54,203 nt of DNA from Geobacteraceae bacterium (GTDB lineage Bacteria; Desulfobacterota; Desulfuromonadia; Geobacterales; Geobacteraceae), in the NCBI GenBank assembly GCA_028683555.1, contig JAQUHN010000006.1:1-54203 (forward strand), written 5' to 3'. Each line of letters begins with the position of its first letter. Position 1 is the first letter of the stretch. Made by a program: the position numbers and the translations under genes. The notes beneath the pieces are model-generated. The model made no database searches. It worked only from the letters and a program-made list of their open reading frames with translations, and was not told where the DNA came from. Below are positions 7,533-17,988 of this stretch, piece by piece.

Positions 7533-9656
7533 TCAATCCAGTTCATCCAGCTGCTGCTTCAGCTCACGGATATCGAATACCGGGAGCCGGCAAGTTCCGG
7601 CAGCACAAATTTGTACCGCTGTTTCGCCTTTCCTCTCCGCTGATCGTGGCGTATCATCGGCTGCCGACAGGCGGAGCACCAGGCCGGGAATAAAGTGCTT
7701 GTGAATGGAGTGAAGCATCTCCCTTGCCGGTGCGGTTTCAAGAGGCCCCGAAAAAGCGACTTCCGTTTCCGGGCTGTTCAGGTAATCGAGCGCGCACAGG
7801 AAGTGGAGACCGGTCATGGGATTTGCCGCAACACTTCCCATGAAGGCACGAAGGATTCCTTTCCCTTCCTCCAGCAAACGTGAATCAGCCATTATTTTCC
7901 CCAGTTTGATGAGGTTTAGTGCCGCAACCGCATTTCCGGAAGGCACGACACCGTCAGTACCGCCCTTCTTCCTTACCAGGACGCCTCCGGTATCAGCCGC
8001 CGTGTCGAAAAGCCCAAAACTGTCAGAATCCTGAAAGAGACGCAACATCTCTTTGGCATTTTTTACTGCAGCAGCCAGATAACCGTGATCAAGGGTCGCT
8101 TCGTACAGTTGGATCAAACCCCAACCGAGAAAAGCATAATCTTCCAGAAAAGCCGGAATAGAGGCAGTACCGCGATACCAGCTGCGTAAAAGGCGCCCCT
8201 CCTGCGAGTAAAGGTGTGCCGTAATGAACAGGAGGGCAGATTCAGCCGCTTGGCGATAGCGATTCTCACCAGTAACGGCAAATCCCTTCGCCAAGGCGGA
8301 GATCACCAGGCCGTTCCAGGCAGTGAGTATTTTCTCGTCACGAAAGGGTTTAACCCGCCTGTTTCGGACTGATAAAAGTCGCGTGCGCCATTCATCCATC
8401 TTGCGGTTCAACAGCTCAACGGGAACCCCCTCCTCGTCGGCGAATTTCTCTACAGGAACCGGTAAATGGAGGATGTTTCGCCCTTCGAAATTCCCCTGCT
8501 CCGACAGGCCGAACAATCGACAGAAAAGTCCGGACTCTTCGTCACCGAGTGCCAACACTATCTCCTGGGGAGTCCAGGTATAGAATTCCCCCTCTACGCC
8601 TGCCGTATCGGCATCCCATGCCGAATAAAAACCTCCCTCGGGCGAACCCATCTCATTCAGCACAAAAGTGAGCAGTTCCTCGGCCACGACTCGATACTGG
8701 CTGTCTCCCGTCGCCTGAAAGGCATCTAGATAGGCATGGACAAGCATTGCCTGGTCGTAGAGCATCTTTTCGAAATGGGGAACAAGCCACTTGTTATCCA
8801 CGGTATAGCGGTGGATTCCGAAACCAACCTGATCAAAGATACCGCCCCTTCGTATCATCCTCAGGGTGTCCTCCGTCATCCAGAGGGCATTGACTGCATG
8901 TGATTTTTTCCAGAAGCGCAGCAGAAAAGACATATAATGCGGCAGAGGAAACTTGGGTGCCCCGCCAAAACCGGCCCACTCATCGTCGTAGGCCTTCAGT
9001 AGAACCTGGAAGGTTTTCGACATGACATCATCACCCTGCAAAATGCCTGCGGACGGTTCAACCGCCTTGGCGAGCCCTGTTACCACCTGCGCACAGTTTT
9101 CAAGCACCGCGTCCCGTTTGTTTTTCCAGAATTCATCTATCTTTTCCAGCAGCTCGATTATTCCCGGCATGTCCTTTTTCGGCGTTTTCGGTAAATATGT
9201 GGCAGCAAAAAACGGTATTTTTTCTGCTGTCATGATGATCGTAAGGGGCCATCCGCCGCCGCCGGTTATCAACTGGGCCACCGTCATATACTGGTCGTCG
9301 ATGTCCGGGCGTTCCTCTCGATCAACCTTTATACTGACGAATTTTTCATTGAGCACCGCGGCAACATCTGGGTCCTCGAAGGACTCGCGTTCCATGACAT
9401 GGCACCAGTGACAGGTAGCATAACCGATGGAAAGGAATACCGGTTTATCCTCGGACTTCGCCTTGGCAAAGGCCTCGTCACACCAGGGAAACCAGTCAAC
9501 AGGGTTTTCCGCGTGCTGGAGCAGATAGGGACTCCGGGCAAAGATCAGCCGATTGAAGTGAGGGCCACCATCGGGGGGGAGGTTCACCGTATCCACTTCA
9601 GCAAGACGTCGCATACGCTCGTTTCCATCCGCAACCTTTTTATCGCTATTTATCAT
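7533..9656 (-). CDS. DUF255 thioredoxin-domain protein (YyaL / SPATA20 family)
   Basis: 707 residues. The N-terminus is a thioredoxin-like DUF255 domain beginning at [20 protein letters not shown]. The redox-type motif CHWC is at residues 82-85 ([18 protein letters not shown]), followed by [15 protein letters not shown]. The remaining 500 residues form an (alpha/alpha)6-barrel related to N-acylglucosamine 2-epimerases ([40 protein letters not shown]). The family is widespread from bacteria to mammals without an agreed function. The start at 9656 has AGGGAGA 5 bp upstream. The 30 residues before the conserved block are variable, so a later start cannot be excluded. Confidence 0.9.
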   Translation of the reverse strand: MINSDKKVADGNERMRRLAEVDTVNLPPDGGPHFNRLIFARSPYLLQHAENPVDWFPWCDEAFAKAKSEDKPVFLSIGYATCHWCHVMERESFEDPDVAAVLNEKFVSIKVDREERPDIDDQYMTVAQLITGGGGWPLTIIMTAEKIPFFAATYLPKTPKKDMPGIIELLEKIDEFWKNKRDAVLENCAQVVTGLAKAVEPSAGILQGDDVMSKTFQVLLKAYDDEWAGFGGAPKFPLPHYMSFLLRFWKKSHAVNALWMTEDTLRMIRRGGIFDQVGFGIHRYTVDNKWLVPHFEKMLYDQAMLVHAYLDAFQATGDSQYRVVAEELLTFVLNEMGSPEGGFYSAWDADTAGVEGEFYTWTPQEIVLALGDEESGLFCRLFGLSEQGNFEGRNILHLPVPVEKFADEEGVPVELLNRKMDEWRTRLLSVRNRRVKPFRDEKILTAWNGLVISALAKGFAVTGENRYRQAAESALLFITAHLYSQEGRLLRSWYRGTASIPAFLEDYAFLGWGLIQLYEATLDHGYLAAAVKNAKEMLRLFQDSDSFGLFDTAADTGGVLVRKKGGTDGVVPSGNAVAALNLIKLGKIMADSRLLEEGKGILRAFMGSVAANPMTGLHFLCALDYLNSPETEVAFSGPLETAPAREMLHSIHKHFIPGLVLRLSAADDTPRSAERKGETAVQICAAGTCRLPVFDIRELKQQLDELD

Positions 9657-9931
9657 TCTTGTCTCCCTGTGCAGAATGCCATCGACTCAATTCGGTTATA
9701 TTTTCATCCGGAAACCCGAAAATTGCTGTTCTACGCCATACCCTGCCGATACGTAACGAACAGATAGAAGTATACCATCAGATCGGAATAGTTGAGAAAT
9801 TAATGAAGACAGATATCCTTCTTGACCATATCACCAAAAAATGGTACTGCATTTAATGAAAGGGGCTGCAGCCCCTTTTCCTATTGATTCCAGGATTTTT
9901 CATTCCCCCTACTTGTTGAGCGAAGATACCC

Positions 9932-10801
9932 ATGCTACGCATACTGAAATATCTTATTCCGGCAGTTATCATCTCGATCATCATACTCCATGGCCCGTTT
10001 GAGACAGACGAACCGGCAGCGTCTCCCGAAGATCATGCGAAAGAAGACTTGAGTAGAGTTGTCTATCCGAGCACCAGATCAATACGGTGGAAGCCTCTCT
10101 TCATCCGCCCCCAGGATACCCTTGAGAACCTGTATGGCAAAGACTGGGAACATGTCGCCCGTTTCAACCGTATTGACCGCCGCCATGTCTATCCGGGAAT
10201 GACCATCAAGTCACCGTTAAACATCGACCAGATAAAGGATTACACCCCGATGCCCCGGGAGTATGAGCCTGCGCGAAGATACAGCCGATACATTCTGGTC
10301 AACATGGAAGAGCAGTGGTTGGGCGCCTATGAGAACGGCATATTGAAATTTTCATTTCCCGCCGCAACGGGAAGAAACGGCTACGAAACGCCGACCGGGA
10401 TCTTCCGGGTTGACGCGCGCCACAAAAACCACACCTCGTCCCTTTACAAAACCGAAGACGAGACAACCCAATACCCGATGGACTATGCGATCAGGTTTTA
10501 TATCGGGGCGGACAATGTCGCATACTGGATTCATGCCCGAGATCTTCCGGGACGGCCCGCTTCACACGGATGCGTAGGTTTGTATGATGAAGCCATGCAA
10601 AAGAGGATTTTTACCGTTCCGGAAAAGCCGGTTCTACAAGACTCGAAAAGGCTCTACGACTGGGCAGTGGGCGAAAATCGCTACGGACCGGACAGCGGAA
10701 ACATTGAGCTGCTCGAAAACGGTCCGATAGTGGAAATAATCGGCAAGAACCCGGAGTATCTTGCCAAGCCACCACGCCACGCCGAAATTCCGCCCAGCTG
10801 A
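9932..10801 (+). CDS. L,D-transpeptidase (YkuD domain) with LysM-like segment
   Basis: Periplasmic enzyme predicted to form 3-3 peptidoglycan cross-links or attach proteins to peptidoglycan. It has 289 residues. The N-terminal hydrophobic helix (about residues 5-20) is a signal anchor or signal peptide. Residues 56-95 (FIRPQDTLENLYG, then HVYPGMTIKSP) resemble a LysM peptidoglycan-binding module. The YkuD domain runs from about residue 117; H201 and the SHGC motif at 211-214 (catalytic C214) are intact, in the order His...SHGC. A bidirectional terminator lies just downstream, between this gene and convergent pyrD. The exact substrate cannot be told from sequence. Confidence 0.92.
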   Translation: MLRILKYLIPAVIISIIILHGPFETDEPAASPEDHAKEDLSRVVYPSTRSIRWKPLFIRPQDTLENLYGKDWEHVARFNRIDRRHVYPGMTIKSPLNIDQIKDYTPMPREYEPARRYSRYILVNMEEQWLGAYENGILKFSFPAATGRNGYETPTGIFRVDARHKNHTSSLYKTEDETTQYPMDYAIRFYIGADNVAYWIHARDLPGRPASHGCVGLYDEAMQKRIFTVPEKPVLQDSKRLYDWAVGENRYGPDSGNIELLENGPIVEIIGKNPEYLAKPPRHAEIPPS

Positions 10802-10832
10802 TTTCATCACTCATAGCTTTGTCACAAAAAAA

Positions 10833-10863
10833 ACGGCAGGGAGATACTCCCCGCCGTTTTTTT
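10833..10863. terminator. Bidirectional rho-independent terminator, L,D-transpeptidase / pyrD
   Basis: Arms ACGGC-GGGAG and CTCCC-GCCGT (with an unpaired A/C) close a tiny loop. The hairpin is flanked by A8 on the left and T7 on the right, so it can end transcription from both convergent genes. Confidence 0.9.
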
Positions 10864-10891
10864 ATTTCACTGGAGGTGCTGATGCAGAAAA

Positions 10892-11809
10892 TCAGACCCG
10901 CAAAGCTCCGATCAACTCTTTCACATCTTTGATTCCGTTGTCACGCAAATATTTTTCCAGGTCCTCGACGATTTGCTGGGACGCGGCAGGAGACATGAAA
11001 TTTGCGGTTCCCACCTGGACAGCAGTTGCGCCGGCCAGAAGAAATTCCAAAACATCCGTGGCAGTGGTTATCCCGCCGATACCGATAATGGGAAGCTTTA
11101 CCGCCCGGGACACCTGCCAGACCATCCGCAGTGCGACAGGCTTGATGGCGGGACCGGAAAGACCTCCCGTCACATTGGCAAGAGCCGGGCGTCTGGTTTT
11201 CAGGTCAATGGCCATTCCCGTTATGGTATTGATGAGCGACAGGGCATCAGCATCCGCTTCAGCACAGGCACAGGCCATTTCCACAATATCCGTCACATTG
11301 GGCGACAGTTTTACAATCAGCGGTTTGATGGTAGTTTCCCGCACCGCCTTGACAACAGAATAGGCGGACTTCGGGTCGGTTCCGAATACTATCCCCCCGT
11401 GTTTGACGTTCGGGCAAGAGATATTCACTTCTATTCCGGCAACCTCGGGAATCGCGTCCAACCGTTCAGCCAAGGCGGCGTACTCTTCAACCGTATTGCC
11501 GAAGAAATTAACAATTACCGGCGTAGCAATCTTGCGAAGAAAGGGAACCTTTTCCCGGATAAAAGTCTCAATGCCAACGTTCTGCAAACCAATGGCATTC
11601 AGCATTCCGCCCGGCGTCTCAACAATGCGGGGCATGGGATTCCCTGCCTTGGCTTTGAGAGAAAGTCCCTTGGTAACAATCGCGCCGATCTTTTCGAGAT
11701 CAACGTAGGCGGCGAACTCTTCGCCATAACCAAAGGTTCCTGACGCGGTCATCACCGGATTTCGCAACGGAATGCCCGCAACATGTACCGACAGATCTAG
11801 TTTTCTCAT
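10892..11809 (-). CDS. pyrD: Dihydroorotate dehydrogenase, class 1B catalytic subunit
   Basis: FMN enzyme oxidising dihydroorotate to orotate in pyrimidine synthesis. The 305 residues form a TIM barrel. [18 protein letters not shown] and [11 protein letters not shown] are signature segments; the Cys in SCPN is the active-site base of class 1 enzymes. [20 protein letters not shown] is the FMN phosphate-binding region. Class 1B, which uses NAD through an iron-sulfur flavoprotein, is indicated by adjacent pyrK, 64 bp upstream. This is the distal gene of rimI-pyrK-pyrD. An NAD-linked enzyme fits an anaerobic lifestyle better than the quinone-linked class 2 enzyme. Confidence 0.95.
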   Translation of the reverse strand: MRKLDLSVHVAGIPLRNPVMTASGTFGYGEEFAAYVDLEKIGAIVTKGLSLKAKAGNPMPRIVETPGGMLNAIGLQNVGIETFIREKVPFLRKIATPVIVNFFGNTVEEYAALAERLDAIPEVAGIEVNISCPNVKHGGIVFGTDPKSAYSVVKAVRETTIKPLIVKLSPNVTDIVEMACACAEADADALSLINTITGMAIDLKTRRPALANVTGGLSGPAIKPVALRMVWQVSRAVKLPIIGIGGITTATDVLEFLLAGATAVQVGTANFMSPAASQQIVEDLEKYLRDNGIKDVKELIGALRV

Positions 11810-11873
11810 CGATCCTGTTTCCCCCCTCCCAAATCTTCCGGAAGGAGTTTTTTATATTCGTATTTGACTGAAT

Positions 11874-12695
11874 TTATAATTCTTCCCAGAGAAGTTCGGT
11901 CGAGTCAAAGACCGGACCTTCCTTGCAGACGCAACGATAGGAAGGGGTATTCTCCGAATGGCCATGACCTTTCGTCACACAACCGAGGCAAGCTCCAACT
12001 CCGCACGCCATCGCCGCTTCGAGAGAAACCTGGCAACGGATGCCGTAATTTTCGCACAGTCGGGCAACCGCCTTGAGCATCGGTTCCGGGCCACACGCCA
12101 GAACAACGCGCTTTCCACCTTCCCGGCAAAGATGCTGTTCCAGGACTTCCGTCACTAACCCTCGAGAACCAAGGGTGCCGTCATCGGTCGCAACATAGGT
12201 ATCGATACCCAACTGCTCGAATTCGGTGACACAGAGGACGTCCTCTTTCCGCCTGCCGCCAATGAATACCTTCAGCGGTGTAGTTTTGACCAGTTCCTTT
12301 GCCAGAAAATAGAGCGGTGCAAGCCCGAAACCGCCGCCCACGAGGATATTCTCCTCACCGGTGCCACCAGGGGTAAAACCAGTACCGAGCGGTCCAAGAA
12401 CATCAACGTAATCCTTGAAGTGCAGGGCAGAGAGAATGGATGTTCCTTTGCCCACCACCTTGTATAAAATATCGAAATAATATTGACGCGGGGCATCCGG
12501 ATACTCCGGAGTGAAGCTGCCAACATCGAAGATGCCAAAGGGACGACGCAGCAACGGATCAACTCCGTCACGCACCCTGACCATGGCAAACTGGCCCGGT
12601 TTTGCCTCGAGTATGGCTCGCGGAGCCGTCAGGCGGATACGGTAGTAGCCGGGTGAAACCTCCTGATTGGAGACAACCATGGACTTAAACTGCAT
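11874..12695 (-). CDS. pyrK: Dihydroorotate dehydrogenase electron-transfer subunit (FAD / 2Fe-2S)
   Basis: Passes electrons from PyrD's FMN to NAD+ through FAD and a [2Fe-2S] cluster. The ferredoxin-reductase-like FAD domain (GQFAMVRVRDGVDPLLRRPF) and NAD domain (NILVGGGFGLAPLYFLAKE) are followed by the C-terminal cluster ligands in ACGVGACLGCV and YRCVCKEGP. I choose the ATG at 12695 (MQFKSMVVSN, 273 residues) because AAGGAAG sits 8 bp upstream and it aligns with the family N-terminus. The longer frame from 12725 would add 10 unrelated residues inside rimI. The chosen start overlaps the rimI end by 11 bp, suggesting coupling. Confidence 0.93.
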   Translation of the reverse strand: MQFKSMVVSNQEVSPGYYRIRLTAPRAILEAKPGQFAMVRVRDGVDPLLRRPFGIFDVGSFTPEYPDAPRQYYFDILYKVVGKGTSILSALHFKDYVDVLGPLGTGFTPGGTGEENILVGGGFGLAPLYFLAKELVKTTPLKVFIGGRRKEDVLCVTEFEQLGIDTYVATDDGTLGSRGLVTEVLEQHLCREGGKRVVLACGPEPMLKAVARLCENYGIRCQVSLEAAMACGVGACLGCVTKGHGHSENTPSYRCVCKEGPVFDSTELLWEEL

Positions 12696-13158
12696 GAATT
12701 TCTTCCTTCTGCCCTTTAAAATCAAGTTTCATCAGGATGGCATCCTCTCCATTTTCATAGTATGATTTTCTATGCCCGGTGGCGACAAAGCCGTAGTCGC
12801 GGTACAGGGCAATGGCAATTGCGTTGGAGGGGCGGACTTCCAATGCCACGAAGGACGCAGCCCTTTTTCTGAATTCCTCGAGTGCCGCCGCCACGAGAGT
12901 CCTGCCGATGCCCTTTCCCCGGCAAGAGGGCTTAACCGCCACATTAAGAATCTGTCCTTCGTCCAGAACAAGCATGGGACAGATGTAGCCGGCACAGGTA
13001 CCATCGGTAAGGCGGGCCAGCAGGGGAAAAGAAAGAGGGGAATATATCTCGTTCAGTATATGGTCACGACTCCAAGGGTGCTGAAAAGAAGCCCTCTCAA
13101 GCTCGAGAATCTCTTCCAGATCCGCCTCCGTTACTGGTTGCAGGGTTACTTTTAACAT
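12685..13158 (-). CDS. rimI: Ribosomal-protein-alanine N-acetyltransferase RimI-type GNAT
   Basis: GNAT acetyltransferase of about 157 residues. ILNVAVKPSCRGKGIGRTL is the acetyl-CoA-binding motif A (V-x-x-x-x-R-G-x-G-x-G). ALEVRPSNAIAIALYRDYGF is the RimI-characteristic motif B (E-V-R-x-S-N...LY...GF). E. coli RimI acetylates the N-terminal Ala of ribosomal protein S18; other RimI proteins are broader, so the substrate is uncertain. The ATG at 13158 is preceded by AGAGGTG at 5 bp. An upstream TTG (13173) would add five residues without a suitable site. It is the first gene of the rimI-pyrK-pyrD unit. Confidence 0.88.
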   Translation of the reverse strand: MLKVTLQPVTEADLEEILELERASFQHPWSRDHILNEIYSPLSFPLLARLTDGTCAGYICPMLVLDEGQILNVAVKPSCRGKGIGRTLVAAALEEFRKRAASFVALEVRPSNAIAIALYRDYGFVATGHRKSYYENGEDAILMKLDFKGQKEEIHAV

Positions 13159-13400
13159 GTGCACCTCTTTCAAACTAAGGTAATCATAAGCAATCGGCCG
13201 ACAGATTGTAAACTATTTTTTGTCCAGAACGGGCCACCGTCAATAAAGTTTGCTACCGTACTGCATTTGGCCAGACAATGCGATGGACCGGACAAGACAG
13301 AACTGACCGTATGGAACAACTGCCGGTGTTCCGCTGGCACCGCCGAAAACGCACCTGGAATTTTTCGACAGACGTACCTCCCGAACTCGCCAGTTTGGGT

Positions 13401-13429
13401 TTGACTTTTTGTCCTATATGCCGTAAAAA
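13401..13429 (+). promoter_or_regulatory. Predicted sigma-70 promoter of purM-purN
   Basis: TTGACT (13401-13406), 17-bp spacer, TAAAAA (13424-13429), about 30 bp before the purM start codon. The spacing is ideal and both hexamers are close to consensus. No purine riboswitch fold is recognisable upstream, and the predicted leader is too short to hold one. Confidence 0.6.
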
Positions 13430-13460
13430 TAATCTTCTTTGTTAACAGGAGGAGCAGACG

Positions 13461-14507
13461 TTGAGCAACAATAAAGTTACCTATAAAGACGCGGGTGTCG
13501 ACATCGATTCCGGCAACAACTTCGTAAAATTGATCAAGCCGATGGTCAAGGCCACGTATCGGCCTGAGGTTATCGCCGACTTGGGTGGATTCGGCGGACT
13601 ATTTTCCCTCAATATCACCAAGTATCGTCAGCCGGTTCTGGTATCGGGAACCGACGGCGTCGGGACAAAGCTGAAACTCGCCTTCTTGGCGGACAAGCAT
13701 GACACGGTCGGCATTGACCTTGTAGCAATGTGCGTCAACGATATCATTGTCCAGGGAGCAGAACCACTATTCTTCCTCGACTACCTGGCCACCGGACGAC
13801 TGGATCCTGAAAAAGCATCGGAAGTGGTCAAGGGCATAGCCCAAGGCTGTTCCATGGCGGGATGTGCCCTGATCGGCGGGGAAACGGCCGAGATGCCTGG
13901 TTTCTACACCGAAGGTGAATATGATCTGGCCGGTTTCGCCGTAGGTGTCGTTGAACGGGATAATATCATTGACGGCTCTTCCATCACTGTCGGCAACAAG
14001 CTGATCGGCATAACATCCAACGGTCTGCACAGCAACGGCTATTCTCTGGCGCGCAAAGTCCTGCTTGAAATCATGGGTCTCGATATTCACAGTCCTCTTC
14101 CGGGCCTCCAGACTACCGTTGCCGAAGAACTGCTGACACCAACCCGTATCTATGTAAAAACCGTACTGAACCTGCTGCGTGATTTCCGCATCAACGGCAT
14201 TGCCCATATTACCGGTGGCGGCTTACTGGAAAACGTGCCGAGAATTCTGCCCAACGGATGCAAGGCGATCATCGCGAAAGACTCTTGGGTGGTACCGCCG
14301 ATTTTCCCCCTGCTGCAGCAGGGTGGCAACATTGAAGAGATGGAGATGTTCCGCACCTTCAACTGCGGTATCGGAATGGTGCTGGTAGTTCCGGAAAAAG
14401 AGTCCGAAGAAATTCTTATCAGGCTGTCAGGTCTCAATGAACAAGCCTTCGTGATCGGCGAGGTTGCAAAATGTGAAGCGGGCGAGGAGTGCGTTGAACT
14501 TGTCTGA
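13461..14507 (+). CDS. purM: Phosphoribosylformylglycinamidine cyclo-ligase
   Basis: ATP-dependent cyclisation of FGAM to AIR, fifth step of purine synthesis. 348 residues, the usual length. [13 protein letters not shown] is the family N-terminus, [13 protein letters not shown] the nucleotide-binding signature, and [11 protein letters not shown] and [15 protein letters not shown] are further PurM blocks. The start is TTG at 13461, with AGGAGGAG at 13447-13454, 6 bp upstream; no ATG gives a full-length protein. It overlaps purN and shares its transcript, opposite in strand to the larger pur operon that begins near 24.2 kb. Confidence 0.96.
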   Translation: MSNNKVTYKDAGVDIDSGNNFVKLIKPMVKATYRPEVIADLGGFGGLFSLNITKYRQPVLVSGTDGVGTKLKLAFLADKHDTVGIDLVAMCVNDIIVQGAEPLFFLDYLATGRLDPEKASEVVKGIAQGCSMAGCALIGGETAEMPGFYTEGEYDLAGFAVGVVERDNIIDGSSITVGNKLIGITSNGLHSNGYSLARKVLLEIMGLDIHSPLPGLQTTVAEELLTPTRIYVKTVLNLLRDFRINGIAHITGGGLLENVPRILPNGCKAIIAKDSWVVPPIFPLLQQGGNIEEMEMFRTFNCGIGMVLVVPEKESEEILIRLSGLNEQAFVIGEVAKCEAGEECVELV

Positions 14508-15195
14508 TCCGGTCCTCTGCCATACCACCGCTGCAACCGGAACCCCAGCAACCCGGATCGCCGTACTCGTCTCGGGCAATGGTTCGAACCTTCAATCAAT
14601 AATCGACCATATCGAAATGGGAAAGCTGAACGCCACCGTTGCATGCGTCATCAGCAACCGGGAAGACGCCTTCGCCCTTGACAGGGCGAGGAAACACTCT
14701 ATTCCCGCACACTACGTCAACCACCGCTCGTTTCCCGACCGCATGTCGTTTGACGCCAATGTTGTTGCCTTATTGAAAGAACACCAGGTGAACCTGGTCG
14801 TCCTGGCCGGGTTTAACCGTATTCTCTCCCAAGTGATGCTCGACGCCTTTCCCAAGGCGATTCTCAATATCCACCCTGCCCTGCTGCCGACGTTTCCCGG
14901 AAACCACGCACAACGCCAGGCTCTTCTGCACGGAACAAAAATTGCCGGTTGCACGGTCCACTTTGTGGACTCCGGTACCGATACCGGCCCGATTATCGCC
15001 CAAGCCGCGGTGCCCGTCCTTGATACGGACACCGAAGAAACCCTTTGCCGGCGCATACTCAAAGAAGAACACCGAATTTATCCAGGCGTTATCCAGTTAT
15101 ATGCCGAAGGACGCATTCGCATTGAAGGACGGCGCGTTTTCATCAATTCCGGCACCGAATCCGCTAACGACTTTCTGGAAAACCCACACTTCTGA
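14494..15195 (+). CDS. purN: Phosphoribosylglycinamide formyltransferase (10-formyl-THF dependent)
   Basis: Converts GAR to FGAR, third step of purine synthesis. [16 protein letters not shown] is the N-terminal signature, and [12 protein letters not shown] carries the catalytic Asn and His. [16 protein letters not shown] contains the catalytic Asp. I place the start at TTG 14494 because GGCGAGGAG ends 5-6 bp upstream. It overlaps the purM stop by 14 bp, arguing for coupling. The longer frame from 14464 has no site. This gives 233 residues, somewhat longer than E. coli PurN (212) owing to an N-terminal tail. The 3' end overlaps the convergent YkgJ-type gene by 32 bp. Confidence 0.94.
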   Translation: MNLSDPVLCHTTAATGTPATRIAVLVSGNGSNLQSIIDHIEMGKLNATVACVISNREDAFALDRARKHSIPAHYVNHRSFPDRMSFDANVVALLKEHQVNLVVLAGFNRILSQVMLDAFPKAILNIHPALLPTFPGNHAQRQALLHGTKIAGCTVHFVDSGTDTGPIIAQAAVPVLDTDTEETLCRRILKEEHRIYPGVIQLYAEGRIRIEGRRVFINSGTESANDFLENPHF

Positions 15196-15886
15196 TTTGC
15201 CGGGAATTTTCCCGCCACCAGCCCTGCCAGTCGAACGTATCGAAATCAATCAGTAAAGCCATTGGTACGCAGGTATCCAACTCATTAATCTTCTGCTTTA
15301 ACAAAATACCCATAAACTCCTGAAACAACATCAATTCCCTTTGAAAGCACTCACGAAAATCCCATCGCAGTGATTCCTTTTCCAGGGGATCTTCAGCATT
15401 GAAATTCCGAGTACACCATTCATCCTGAAATATCTCACCGGAAACATCTATCAGCGGAAGGCCATGTAGACGGCAGGTCATAGGGCGGTTTTCATAGACA
15501 AGACAGTCGCCGTTTTCATCGAGCAGACAACAGGGCGTCAAGTCATCTTCAGGCATCAACCGCTCACATTGTTCCTCAGCAAGGACATTGAGGATATAGG
15601 GGTGTGACATGTCAGGCCAGACACTGCGCAATAAATCCAGCTGCACCCTGACGCGAGACAAAACCACCTCTTTGACCGGTGACGAAAGCTTATCAAACCC
15701 CTGTCGAAGATAATATGCATCAAGCAGGGTAATATCGAACACGCCCCTACAGCAAGCCGAGCAACCTTTGCCACATACGACAGCATCCCCCGCGGCAGCA
15801 GCAGACCGGGCAAACCAGCCATCAACCGAGTGCAGAAGCTCGCCGTACTTTCGAAGAAGTTGTTCAAGGGAAGAATTCAACGACAT
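15164..15886 (-). CDS. YkgJ-family cysteine cluster protein
   Basis: 240 residues with the YkgJ/zinc-or-iron-chelating Cys pattern: GCSACC (about residues 41-46), then CCLLDENGDCLVYENRPMTC with a following RLHGLP. This Cys-rich pattern is thought to bind an Fe-S cluster or metal ion; the reaction is unknown. The C-terminal half (EWCTRNF, WDFRECFQREL) contains two further Cys that may add ligands. It is oriented like the pur operon but separated from pyrE by a strong hairpin (15925-15951), so it is probably transcribed on its own. Its last 32 bp overlap purN on the opposite strand. Confidence 0.82.
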   Translation of the reverse strand: MSLNSSLEQLLRKYGELLHSVDGWFARSAAAAGDAVVCGKGCSACCRGVFDITLLDAYYLRQGFDKLSSPVKEVVLSRVRVQLDLLRSVWPDMSHPYILNVLAEEQCERLMPEDDLTPCCLLDENGDCLVYENRPMTCRLHGLPLIDVSGEIFQDEWCTRNFNAEDPLEKESLRWDFRECFQRELMLFQEFMGILLKQKINELDTCVPMALLIDFDTFDWQGWWRENSRQIRSVGFPESR

Positions 15887-15924
15887 TTCCTTTCCGGCAC
15901 GTAACCGTATATGCCAAAACAGAA

Positions 15925-15951
15925 GAAGGCGGTGAAAATATCACCGCCTTC
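15925..15951 (-). terminator. Rho-independent terminator downstream of pyrE
   Basis: Perfect 11-bp stem GAAGGCGGTGA / TCACCGCCTTC with a 5-nt loop. On the minus strand it is followed by TTCTGTTTT, a moderate U tract. It lies 27 bp after the pyrE stop and 39 bp before the YkgJ-type gene start. Confidence 0.75.
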
Positions 15952-15977
15952 CGAACCCTGTTCATTGCGTTTCCGAA

Positions 15978-16526
15978 CTAAGCAAGAATATCCGACTTGG
16001 TAAAAATTGCCTTCAACCAGTAGCCGGCTTTTTCGATATTTTCCCGGCCGCCTTCTTCCCGGTCAACCAGAGTGACAACACCGAGAACCAGCAAACCTTC
16101 CTCCTCAGCTCTCCGGATGGCCTTGAGGGACGAGCCGCCGCTGGTAACCACATCTTCCACGATGACTACCCGGGCACCATGAGGGAGATTTTTGCCACCT
16201 TCAAGCCAGGCACCGGTGCCGTGCCCTTTGGGCTCCTTCCGTATAATAAAAGCAGGAATAGGCTGGCCTTCCAAGTAACTGACCAAAGAGGTCGCCGTAG
16301 CAATCGGATCGGCGCCAAGGGTTAATCCGCCGACACCGTCAATTCCATCAATATTCCGTATTGAATCAAAGAAAAGCTTACCGGTAAGGTAGGAACCTTC
16401 GGGATGCAAGGTCGATTGCTTACCATCAAAATAAAAGTCGCTTTCTATTCCCGAAGAAAGGGTAACTTTCTTTTTTTCGTACGATTTTTCCAAAATAATC
16501 TGTTTGAGTTTTTCTCGGTTAGACAT
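15978..16526 (-). CDS. pyrE: Orotate phosphoribosyltransferase
   Basis: Joins orotate to PRPP to make OMP. 182 residues. The PRPP-binding motif VVIVEDVVTSGGSSLKA is complete; FIIRKEPKGHGTGAWLEGG is the flexible catalytic loop, and SDFYFDGKQSTLHPEG contacts orotate. AAGGAG lies about 11 bp before the ATG. It starts 8 bp after purF and is the last gene of the minus-strand purine operon, tying pyrimidine and purine synthesis to one transcript and a shared PRPP supply. Confidence 0.95.
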   Translation of the reverse strand: MSNREKLKQIILEKSYEKKKVTLSSGIESDFYFDGKQSTLHPEGSYLTGKLFFDSIRNIDGIDGVGGLTLGADPIATATSLVSYLEGQPIPAFIIRKEPKGHGTGAWLEGGKNLPHGARVVIVEDVVTSGGSSLKAIRRAEEEGLLVLGVVTLVDREEGGRENIEKAGYWLKAIFTKSDILA

Positions 16527-16534
16527 GCAGTTTG

Positions 16535-17944
16535 TTACTCCTTGTGAAATAGGCCGAGTTGTGCTTCAGGTGACCGGAGCGGAAATTTAACGGGATATTC
16601 ACCGGTGAAGCAGGCCCGGCAGTAATCTGAATCCTCGGCCCCCACCGCCTTCATCAATCCGTCCACGGAAAGATAGCCGAGAGAATCGGCAGTGATATAC
16701 TTTCGGATCTCATCAATGGTATGGGAAGAAGAGATAAGCTCCTTACGGGTCGGGGTGTCGATCCCGTAATAGCACGGGTAGTCAGTCGGAGGCGCGGATA
16801 TAAGGGTATGAACTTCTGCCGCGCCAGCGCTGCGAATCATCTTTACGATCTTTCGGGAGGTCGTGCCGCGGACGATGGAGTCATCAATAACAACCACCCG
16901 CTTCCCCTTGATGATATCCTTGACCGGATTCAATTTGATCTTTACGCCGAAGTGGCGGATCGATTGCTGCGGTTCGATAAAGGTTCGTCCGATATAGTGG
17001 TTACGCATCAACCCGAACTCGAAGCGGATACCGGATTCCTGGGCGTACCCCAATGCAGCGGGCACACCTGAATCGGGAACGGGAATAACGATGTCGGCAT
17101 CGATTTTGTGCTCGCGCGCCAACTGGCGCCCCAGTTCCTTTCGTACCATGTAAACATTCTTGCCGAAAATATAAGAATCGGGTCGTGCGAAATAGACAAA
17201 CTCGAAGACGCAAGGGGTAGGCTGGACTTTTTTGAAAGGAAAGCAGGACGTAACCCCGTCACGGTTGATAACGACCACTTCTCCCGGCTCTATATCCCGC
17301 ACAAATTGGGCTTCGATCAGGTCCAGTGCGCAACTCTCGGAAGCAACCACGTATGATTCACCCAACTTGCCGAGACAAAGGGGTCTGAATCCGTTCGGAT
17401 CCCTGGCGGCCACCATCTGGGTTTCGGTAAGGAATAGCAGGCAGGAGGCACCCTCTACCCGGCTCAATGCCTCGACAATCCGGTCAAGAAGGGAACTTGC
17501 CTTGGACATGGCCAGGAGGTGAACAATAATCTCCGTATCCATGGTGGTCTGAAAGATGGATCCCCAAGCCTCCAGTTCGTCCTTGATAATCTGGGCATTC
17601 ACTATGTTGCCGTTATGGGCAACGGCAATGGAGCCGCGCGAATAGTCCACCATAATCGGCTGGACGTTTTTCAGTACCGAAGAACCTGTGGTGGAGTAAC
17701 GAACATGACCGATTGCCGAATTGCCGGGCAAAGAGTTGAAAATTTCCTCGTCACCAAACACATCTGCGACAAGCCCCATACTTTTATGGGAATGTAGATA
17801 CATTCCGTCAGAGGATACGATACCGCAGCTCTCCTGCCCACGATGCTGCAGCGCATAGAGCCCCAGGTATGTCATGTTTGCCGCTTCAGGATGGTTGTAT
17901 ATCCCAAAAATTCCACATTCTTCCTCTGGTCTGACAAATCTCAT
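16535..17944 (-). CDS. purF: Amidophosphoribosyltransferase (B. subtilis-type, Fe-S)
   Basis: Commits PRPP and glutamine to purine synthesis. 469 residues. [16 protein letters not shown] shows a 9-residue propeptide before the nucleophile C10, as in the B. subtilis-type enzyme, which is processed to free the N-terminal Cys. The glutaminase core ([22 protein letters not shown]) is followed by the PRPP loop [29 protein letters not shown] near the C-terminus supplies Cys residues of the [4Fe-4S] cluster that makes such enzymes oxygen-sensitive. It lies between purQ (44 bp) and pyrE (8 bp). Confidence 0.96.
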   Translation of the reverse strand: MRFVRPEEECGIFGIYNHPEAANMTYLGLYALQHRGQESCGIVSSDGMYLHSHKSMGLVADVFGDEEIFNSLPGNSAIGHVRYSTTGSSVLKNVQPIMVDYSRGSIAVAHNGNIVNAQIIKDELEAWGSIFQTTMDTEIIVHLLAMSKASSLLDRIVEALSRVEGASCLLFLTETQMVAARDPNGFRPLCLGKLGESYVVASESCALDLIEAQFVRDIEPGEVVVINRDGVTSCFPFKKVQPTPCVFEFVYFARPDSYIFGKNVYMVRKELGRQLAREHKIDADIVIPVPDSGVPAALGYAQESGIRFEFGLMRNHYIGRTFIEPQQSIRHFGVKIKLNPVKDIIKGKRVVVIDDSIVRGTTSRKIVKMIRSAGAAEVHTLISAPPTDYPCYYGIDTPTRKELISSSHTIDEIRKYITADSLGYLSVDGLMKAVGAEDSDYCRACFTGEYPVKFPLRSPEAQLGLFHKE

Positions 17945-17988
17945 TGAAGCACCGATCTCCTTTGTGTCTGAAGGGCCTGCACCCTTCC

